Source: Wurfbainia villosa (taxonomy: Eukaryota; Streptophyta; Magnoliopsida; Zingiberales; Zingiberaceae). Taken from it: a DNA stretch of 64,000 bases. Every line of letters starts with the position of its first letter. Within the stretch, counting starts at the first letter, position 1. Shown in pieces: positions 56,757 to 64,000 of this stretch. Both the position numbers and the translations under genes were made by a program. The stretch spans positions 12,801,647 through 12,865,646 of the forward strand of contig CM045988.1 in the NCBI GenBank assembly GCA_025175895.1. The letters run 5' to 3'. The notes under the pieces were generated by a model. The model worked only from the letters and a program-made list of their open reading frames with translations, did not search any database and was not told the DNA's origin.

Positions 56757-58301
56757 TGTTAGGACCTATGCATCCGCTAGAGGGGAGGTGAATAGCATTG
56801 TCATCGGTTCGATGGAATTGATCGTGTGCTTGTCTACAACACGCTAGTATGCAGCGGAATATACAAAAATAAAATGGACAAACACACAAAACAACCGATA
56901 TAATGTGGTTCGGAACCTCAAGGTTCCTACTTCACGGATTGAGCTCAAATGAGCTCTAGCGATGCAATCAACACCACTAATCAATAATGCTCCTTCTCAA
57001 CAACACGTCGGAGGTGAAGAAACCTCATACAAGTGATTACCCTAAGTAATACAATTAACAACAAGCATATACAAGTAAATACAACAAAAGAATGCAAAGA
57101 ACACTTTACAAAAATCTTTTGGAAGCTTGCTTTTTGATTGCCTTGGACTAGCCTTGAAGATCCTGATTTGCACCAGCAAATCGCTCCAAATCGCCCAAGA
57201 AATCGATTGTCAAATCCCACTCTTCATGCTCCTTTTAAACCTGCAATCCGGGCTAGATTCTGCCTAACAGTCGACTAATCAAGATCATCAGTCGACTGCT
57301 CCTGTATCTATTGTCTCACACCGACATGAGCCACATTGGATAAGTTCCAACGGATAGACCATTAGCCGACTGATAATGTCCATCAGTTGACTGATCGAGT
57401 CATCACTCGACTGTCAAACCCTAACAGTCAACTCGGAAATATTTTGTCCCCAAAAATTCAACGACGATCATTGCTCGGGCCATCGATCGGCCCATCTTAC
57501 GATCATTGCGAGATCGCTGCATCATTTCCTCGAACATCAGTCGGCTCACATCAGTCGATTGATAATCATACCAGTCGACTGATAAACCTCATCCATGAGA
57601 TTTAACACCAAGTATAATTCCCTCATACTTGCTAGACCATATATAGCCTAGACCTAAGCCTTCTAGCCACCTCCGTCAGCCTCACGCCTATCAGATCCCT
57701 CCAAGTCATCCATGACTTGTTCATCCATACGCTAGTCTTCAGGTGCTTCCATCAGCTATTGTCATGCTAATGTGGTCTGCACCGCCAAGGCACATTGGAC
57801 TTACACTGCCAAGACTTCTCTTGGACTTTACGCTGCAAACCATTGGACTTATGCTGCCAATACTCCACCCTTGAACTTTACGCTGCCAATATCACCCCTT
57901 GGACTTCCCAATTGCCAAGTACCCATGATTTGGACTTTCACCGCCAAGACTACGCACTTGGACTTATGTGGCCAAGGCTGCACCCTTGGTCTTTCCTTGC
58001 CAACCCATGTTGGACTTTCCATTTGCCAAGACTCAAGCTTGGACTTTCCCTTGCCAAGACCCATGCTTGGACTTTCCATGCCAAGTACCCATGACTTGGA
58101 CTTTTCCCATGACAATAGTCAAACCATCATCAAACATCAAAATACCACTCGAGTCAAACTCGAGTCCAGTCAATCATGACCTGAGTCAATTGCACCAACA
58201 ATCTCCCCAACACATTATCAAACATCACAGTCAAACATCAAAATACTACTCGAGTCAAACTCGAGTCCGATCAATCTTGACCAGGGCCGATTGCACCAAC
58301 A
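56757..58301 (-). repeat. 3' LTR of deltaF
   Basis: Begins (plus strand) TGTTAGGACC, ends ATTGCACCAACA. Its last about 200 bases hold two copies of the LTR start, 101 bases apart (ends at 58200 and 58301), separated by ATCTCCCC, i.e. a purine tract GGGGAGAT on the minus strand. Confidence 0.92.
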
Positions 58302-58315
58302 ATCTCTCCCTTTTT
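58302..58315 (-). other. Polypurine tract of deltaF
   Basis: Minus strand AAAAAGGGAGAGAT, one change from the deltaA form. Confidence 0.82.
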
Positions 58316-60119
58316 GATATTTGATAAAAACCAAACACCTTTGAATTAGGCCACCTAACTCAAATCTCCTTATCAATTATCCCAAATTGGAAATACCATA
58401 AATTCTCCCCCTTTTTGACAAACATCAAAAAGGCTCTCCCCAAGGAGGTCAATGCCTCATATCCCAATGAGATCTTACAATCTCCCCCTTGGTCCAAAAA
58501 CACCTAGGATGCCTTCACTCTTCCTAGTGATAAGTCTCATATCACTCAAGAGAAGCAATCGTACAAGCTCTCCCAATTTCCAAATTGGGCATCTCACATT
58601 CTCCCATTTTTCTAAATTTCTTCCCCTCATGAGGAAGAAACACATTCATTATCCCATGATAGATACCTCCCCCTAAAGGCTTGCTCCCCCTTGACCATTG
58701 CACCAACAATGTGCTTGGAGAGTCCCTAACCTATAGGAACACTAAACCATCAAGATTAAGGGTAAAAGTTCAATCTTGAACTTTTACACACCTCAAAATT
58801 GATACATACCCTAAACAACTCTCCTAATCCATATCCAATAGATTTTCACCCTTTCCAATACTTTCCAAAGCATATCCTAGGGTTATGAGCAATTAGGGAT
58901 CCCTAACATAGCTAAAACATGGGCTAAACATCCTTGTTTATCTAAAGAATCACCAATCGCCCTATGCATCGATCATCGATCGCCATTAAGTGTAATGATC
59001 GATATCTATAAAACAGATATCAGATTTCAGAAATGAAAAATGAAAATGCATAAGTAATTATACATAACTTGTAAAATGATGAAAATTCATACGTATAATA
59101 CTTATAACCAATACAATGGGTGGAAATATTTGAAAAATAATTTACCCACAAAATAGTGAAATTGATACAAAGTTCAAAAATGAGAAAAACTTCATTGTTT
59201 GAGCTCACTTTGTATCAACATCATCAATGGTGATGGCTATCAAAAGATAGATTTCACCAAGGTTTTTCAAAATGATTTTGAAATAGTTTTAAAACCTTAT
59301 ATTGAACCATGGTCTTTGGGCTTGATGCACATGACTTGTACATAATCTTTCCTCATGATTCACCCATGGTTTTAGATGAGTTTGAGTTCATCTAGATACA
59401 AAAACTATGCACCTTGAACTTAACTCATTTCCTAGCATCTCACATGTGTCTAGGGTGTTTGAAAACACACACATATCAATTTGATGTGAGATGTGAGTTT
59501 TGTTCATCCTAATCTAAGGCCTCATGCATTTTCTAAGGCAACTCTACTTGATTCCCTTATATATGGGACTTCAAGTCATGTCATAGTCCTTGAATCAATT
59601 TTATTAATGCATGAATGATCATGGCATAAATGATAACATAAATAAGCATGGCCAATGATCATGATGTCATGACATATGATTAATTCTTAAACATACATGA
59701 CATTAAGACTAAAACCTAAGCATGATCATGACATATAAATGATTAAAAAGAAACATGATGTCATGACATGGTATATGGCAAACAAAGCATGACAAATAAA
59801 ATGTATAGGCATGACAATACTTAAATTTTAATATTAATTGTCATTTGATATTATTAAACTCATTTTGTCATATTACTACTAATCCCCCAAGTGTGCCAAA
59901 AACCCAAAATGACATACTATGACTTTAAGACCTAAATTGTACCAATTTGATCAATTTATCAAACTTCTTAAATAATATTGGCACATCCTAAAATCTTTTA
60001 GGATTAAGTTCCAACCACATTTCCAAGGTACCCTTAACCTTGAAAATGACCTAAGGTGCCACCTTTACCATGGTTAGGTTAACTACTCATCCATTTAAAG
60101 TTGGCACACCCTAACCCAT
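58316..60119 (-). other. Post-gag non-coding block of deltaF
   Basis: 1.8 kb, no gene; reverse complement aligns by eye with deltaB 47169-48988. GATCG-rich patch at about 58940-59000. Confidence 0.75.
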
Positions 60120-61803
60120 TTAGCGTGAATCGATCACACTCCTAGGAACCCAATACCTATTGTAGCTCCTTGGGTTTACTAGGTATTCCTTAGGGATAAC
60201 CTCCCTAGATACCCTCATAATGACCCTTCTAGGCTTGGTAGCCTTAGTCATTTGGGTCTTGCCTAGGTTAACTCTAGAGGTAACTCCCCTTGTAACCTTC
60301 TTAATGGCTTCCCTAGGTTTCCTTGAAATCTTAGCAACTAAGCACCTAACTTGGTCAACCTTAGGGATGACTTCCCTATTGACCTTGGTTTTCCTAGACC
60401 TAGATTGAGTTTCATAATCGAATGGAACATTGTGATAGGTCTTTTTGGGCTTAAGCTTGCCCTTGGATGATTCTTGTTTCCTAGGCCTTTGACTTTGACT
60501 CCTAGACCCTAGGCTTTGACTATTTGACCATTGTATTTGATTTTGCATAATCCTAAGAGTCTTTTCTAATTTCTCAAGTCTTGACCTCAAGACTTGATTT
60601 TCCAACTCTAGTTGCTCAAATTTTGTGGGCCCATTATTTCTTTGAATTGATTTGTTCTTTTTAGGCATATGTCTAGAATTCTTGGAGTTAAAGCCTAGAT
60701 GGTTCTCTATCTTCCTAATACTTTCCTTAGGTAAAATTGTTTTAGGGATATTAGTCCCAAATTTCTCCTTATTCCTAAGGTTGACATGTTTCGCTCCTAA
60801 ACAATAAAGCCCATTATTTCTAGCATGCCTTTCATGAATAATTGCAAGATTACTTCTAGCATGCTTTTGATAATTAATTGAAGAAGAAGCATACTTAAAA
60901 GTTACCTTAGGGTTTGCCTTAGCTCCCCCTATATGTGTAGCTCTTCCTTCATGAGTCTTCTTCTCCCCCTTTGGGCATTGACTCCTATAGTGTCCCGGTT
61001 GTTGACATTTGAAGCAAATGACATGATCTTTGCTTTTCTTAACGGGGATGCCGGTATCCTTGATCTTTAGCACCGGTGGAGCCTTCTTAACCTTCTTAGG
61101 AGACTTGCTCTTGTAGTGTCCGGCTTCCCTATACTCAAAGCATATTATATGATTTTTAGTATTTATCAAAATGCTTGAGTTACCTAGGTCATCGGTGGAT
61201 GTTTGGGCTTCTTCATCTCTTCCAGAAGTTGATGGTATTTCTTGATTTTGCTCTTGTTCCGGAGTAGATGGTCTCTCCTCTCCCTCAATCCTAGAGGTTG
61301 AGGTTTCTTCCAATTCTACCTCTTCCTTAGATGTAGATGGTCTTTCAACCTCCAATTCTTCCACCTCTTCTTCCTCCTCAGATGTTGAACACTCTTCGAC
61401 CTCCGAATCTCACTTTCTTGTGAGGATGAACTTTCTTCCTCTTCTTCGGGCTCTCATTCCAATTGAGCCAATGATAGGTCTTCATGATATTTTGCCAATT
61501 TTCTCCATAGCTCCTTGGCGTCTTTACAATCCCCTATCTTGATCAAAATGTCATTAGGGATTACATTAAGCAAAATACCTATTACCTTATTATTGATGTT
61601 GTAGTATCGGAGTTGTTCGTGACTCCAATTCTTATTCTTGATTTTTCTTCTTTGTCTTTTGAAGTGTCGAAACCTACTATGACACTAATCCAATTGTCAA
61701 AATTCCAATATGCAAAATCTTCGCGGTCGAAGGAAGGCGGAACATTGAAGTCGTCACCCAATCTCTCATTGAGCCCCATCTCCTCTAGCACTTTTGCTCT
61801 CAA
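60120..61803 (-). pseudogene. gag of deltaF
   Basis: The N-terminal frame 61582-61803 holds ERLGDDFNVPPSFDRED and DNWISVIVGFDTSKD; frame breaks follow to about 61365. From there 414 codons run unbroken to the conserved stop at 60120. First knuckle CFEYREAGHYKSKS has lost two cysteines; the second, CFKCQQPGHYRSQC, is intact. Then HARNNGLYCLGAKH, QLELENQVLRSRLEKLEKTL (coiled-coil-like), LGSRSQSQ, and a basic tail ending NRYWVPRSVIDSR. Confidence 0.87.
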
Positions 61804-61828
61804 GTGTTAGTCCGTAGAAGAGCTCTAA

Positions 61829-61840
61829 GCTCTGATGCCA
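61829..61840 (-). other. Primer binding site of deltaF
   Basis: Minus strand TGGCATCAGAGC, one change from the usual form. Confidence 0.85.
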
Positions 61841-61842
61841 CT

Positions 61843-63386
61843 TGTTAGGACCTATGCGCCCGCTAGAGGGGGCGTGAATAGTGTTGTTGTCGGTTCGATG
61901 GAATTGATTGCATGCTTGTCTACAACACATTAGTACGCAGCGGAATATACAAAAATAAAATAGACAAACACACAAAACAACCGATATAATGTGGTTCGGA
62001 ACCTCAAGATTCCTACTCCAGGGATTGAGCTCAAATGAGCTCTAGCGATGCAATCAACACCACTAATCAATAATGCTCCTTCTCAATAACACGTCGGAGG
62101 TGGAGAAACCTCGTACAAGTGATTACCCTAAGTAATACAATGAACAACAAGCATATAGAAGTAAATACAACAAAAAAATGCAAAGAACACTTTACAAAAA
62201 TCTTTTGGAAGATTGCTTGTTGATTGCCTTGGACTGGCCTTGAAGATCCTGATTTGTACCAGCAAATCGCTCCAAATCGCCCAAGAAATAAATTGCCAAA
62301 TCCCTCCCTTCAAACTCCTTTTAAACCTGCAATCCGGGCTAGATTCCGCGTAGAAGTCGACTTATCGAGACCATCAGTCGACTGCTCCTGTAGCCGTTGT
62401 CTCACAATAGCATGAGCCATGTTGGATAAGTTCCAATGGATAGACCATCAGTCGACTGATCATGCCCATCAATCGACTGATCGAGTCATCACCATTGTCA
62501 AACTCGACGATCGACTCGAAACATTCATCGGCCCTCGAAAACTCGATCGATCAATGATCGCTCACCATATCACGATCGCCAAAGCATCGCCGATCGCTGC
62601 ACCATTTCCTGCAGTCGAACATTAGTCGACTCACATCAGTCGACTGATAATCATACCAGTCAATTGATCAACCTCATCCATGAGGTTTAACACCAAGTAT
62701 GATGCTCTTATACTTTCTAGATCACCCATAGCCTAGACCTAAGCCTTCTAGTCACCTCCGTCAGCCTCACACCTATCGGATCACTCCAAGTCATCCATGA
62801 CTTGTTCATCCATATGCTAATCTTCAGGTGCTTCCATCAGCTATTGTCATGCTAATGTGGTCTGCACCACCAAGGCACATTGGACTTACACTGTCAAGAC
62901 TCCTCTTGGACTTTACGCCGCCAACTATTAGACTTATGCTGCCAATACTCCACCCTTGAACTTTACGCTGCCAATATCACCCCTTGGACTTCCCAATTGC
63001 CAAGTACCCATGACTTGGACTTTCACTGCCAAGACTACACACTTGGACTTACGTGGCCAAGACTGCACCCTTGGTCTTTCCTTGCCAACCCATGTTGGAC
63101 TTTCCATTTGCCAAGACTCAAGCTTAGACTTTCCCTTGCCAAGACCCATGCTTGGACTTTCCATGTCAAGTACCCATGACTTGGACTTTTCCCATGACAA
63201 TGGTCAAACCATCGTCAAACATCAAAATATAACTCGAGTCAAACTCGAGTCCAATCAATCATGACCCGGGTCGATTACACCAATAATCTCCCCAACACAT
63301 TGTCAGACATCACTGTCAAATATCAAAACACTACTCGAGTCAAACTCGAGTCCGGTCAATCATGACCTAGGCCAATTGCACAAACA
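61843..63386 (-). repeat. 5' LTR of deltaF
   Basis: 1544 bases. Same 101-base duplicated terminus as the other LTR. Reversed minisatellite at 62865-63200. GATCG-rich patch at 62500-62610. Confidence 0.92.
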
Positions 63387-63854
63387 CATCCAAATCGGTA
63401 GAAGGGGTGGAAGAATTGGATGGAGCCTCCACCTCTAGAATTTAGAGGGAGGATATTAGATCACCAGTGCCGGAGTAAAATCAAGAAGTAGCTTCAACCT
63501 CTGGGAGAGATGAAGAACCAATTCCGGCCACCATCAATCTAGGTAACTCAAGAAATTCAATTAAAAATAAAGATCATATAATTTTATTTGAGTGTAGGGA
63601 AGCCGGAAACTACAAGAGTAAGTGTCCGAAACGGGTCAAGAAGATGGCACAAGTTGTGCCAAAGATCAAGGAGACCGAAGCCCCAACAATTAGAAGCAAG
63701 GAGCACATGGCGTGCTTCAAATGCAATCAAAAAGGGCATTATAGGAGTCAATGCCCTAGGGGGAGGAAGCAAATCAAGGGCCAAGAAGGAGCATCACATG
63801 TAGGGGGAGCTTCTATAGCAAACTCTAAGGAAAAATTTAGTAATGCACCCTTCT
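63387..63854 (+). pseudogene. gag of deltaE, continuation
   Basis: Resumes after CATCC. Two stops in the acidic region, then FECREAGNYKSKC, where the zinc-binding histidine of the first knuckle is asparagine, and an intact second knuckle CFKCNQKGHYRSQC followed by PRGRKQIKG. Homology to other delta gags stops at about 63850. Confidence 0.82.
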
Positions 63855-64000
63855 TGTTGTTTGATCGTTAGTGGCCGGCTAGAGGGGTTGAATAGCTCTC
63901 TTTCGTCGTACGATGGAATTGCTTGTCTACAAACAATATTAGCGCAACATAAACAAAACTAAACAAGCAATTAAGACAACATAAAGTAAAAGCAATGCTA
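63855..64000 (-). repeat. Edge of LTR eta (SIRE-like), cut by window end
   Basis: TGTTGTTTGATCG start, then GGCTAGAGGGGTTGAATAGC, the reversed U5 hairpin motif found at the 3' ends of delta and zeta LTRs. The delta gag sequence ends exactly here, so an insertion is inferred; family and length unknown. Confidence 0.6.

Larger units (their letters stand above)
56757..63386 (-). mobile_element. Gag-only LTR element deltaF, complete
   Basis: 6.63 kb, minus strand, LTRs 56757-58301 and 61843-63386 (1545 and 1544 bases), flanked by CATCC. Contains primer site, gag and a 1.8-kb non-coding block; no pol. This is the clearest case of a structurally complete pol-less element here, because both LTRs and a perfect target duplication bound it. 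By eye the LTRs differ at roughly a tenth of positions in their first 140 bases. Confidence 0.93.
54612..64000 (+). mobile_element. Gag-encoding LTR element deltaE, open at right, hosts deltaF and eta
   Basis: 5' LTR 54612-56213, primer site, gag split into 56280-56756 and 63387-63854 by deltaF. The gag is cut again by the edge of LTR eta; the rest lies beyond the window. Confidence 0.85.

Noticed and set aside
60120..61364. Basic, serine-rich 414-residue protein as a host RNA-binding gene
   Set aside because: It lies between a primer site and a polypurine tract within paired LTRs, and the same protein is in deltaA and deltaB; it is element gag.
1..64000. Host protein-coding, rRNA or tRNA genes
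   Set aside because: Every recognisable frame belongs to a retroelement; the TGGTATCAGAGC stretches are primer sites, not tRNA genes.

Overview
The window is plant nuclear heterochromatin-like DNA made entirely of LTR retrotransposons. Evidence: every recognisable protein is Ty1/Copia gag or pol in the order gag-protease-integrase-RT-RNase H; primer binding sites match the initiator-methionine tRNA type used by plant Copia elements (TGGTATCAGAGC); LTRs are long (1.0-2.2 kb); insertions carry 5-bp target duplications. I see no host gene, rRNA, tRNA or CRISPR. The species cannot be named from the sequence; a large-genome flowering plant is the reasonable inference.

Layout. I name families with Greek letters. 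alpha1 (+, from before base 1 to 26579) has an interrupted 3' LTR: at 6836 the same-family element alpha2 (-, 6837-25139, duplication ACGTA) sits inside it. alpha2 in turn has its 3' LTR interrupted by beta (-, 7098-15836, duplication CGTAT). alpha1 itself lies in the 3' LTR of gamma (-, resumes 26580, ends 33353). gamma lies in the 5' LTR of deltaA (+, resumes 33354, ends 43543). deltaA also holds a solo gamma LTR (36839-38885, duplication AGTTC) and a solo LTR zeta (40673-42424). deltaA and deltaB (+, 43741-50742) appear to interrupt epsilon, a SIRE-like Copia element (-, gag at 50743-51720, 5' LTR 51921-52986). epsilon in turn sits in a reversed delta 3' region (deltaD, 52987-54611). deltaE (+, from 54612 past the window end) sits at the right edge of deltaD and contains deltaF (-, 56757-63386, duplication CATCC) and the edge of another LTR (eta, from 63855). 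The longest chain is deltaD > epsilon > deltaA > gamma > alpha1 > alpha2 > beta: seven layers, the outer ones open on the left.

How the parts work together. alpha, beta and gamma carry full-type gag-pol but are all dead by stops, frameshifts, deletions and catalytic substitutions. The delta family is different: deltaB and deltaF are complete from LTR to LTR yet encode only gag, with the same C-terminal stop in deltaA, deltaB and deltaF, followed by a conserved non-coding block of about 1.8 kb and a SIRE-type polypurine tract. This is a gag-only, pol-less lineage that would need enzymes supplied by a partner; epsilon is the nearest candidate type in the window.

The most notable unexplained signals are: a four-copy hairpin in the alpha leader whose loop base is uniform within each element but differs between elements; a U5 hairpin with a C-rich loop shared by delta, zeta and (shorter) eta LTRs; a 101-bp duplicated LTR start in deltaF; and two patches (about 9.2-9.8 and 16.6-18.5 kb) where CNG triplets look systematically eroded, which may be an assembly or base-calling artefact.
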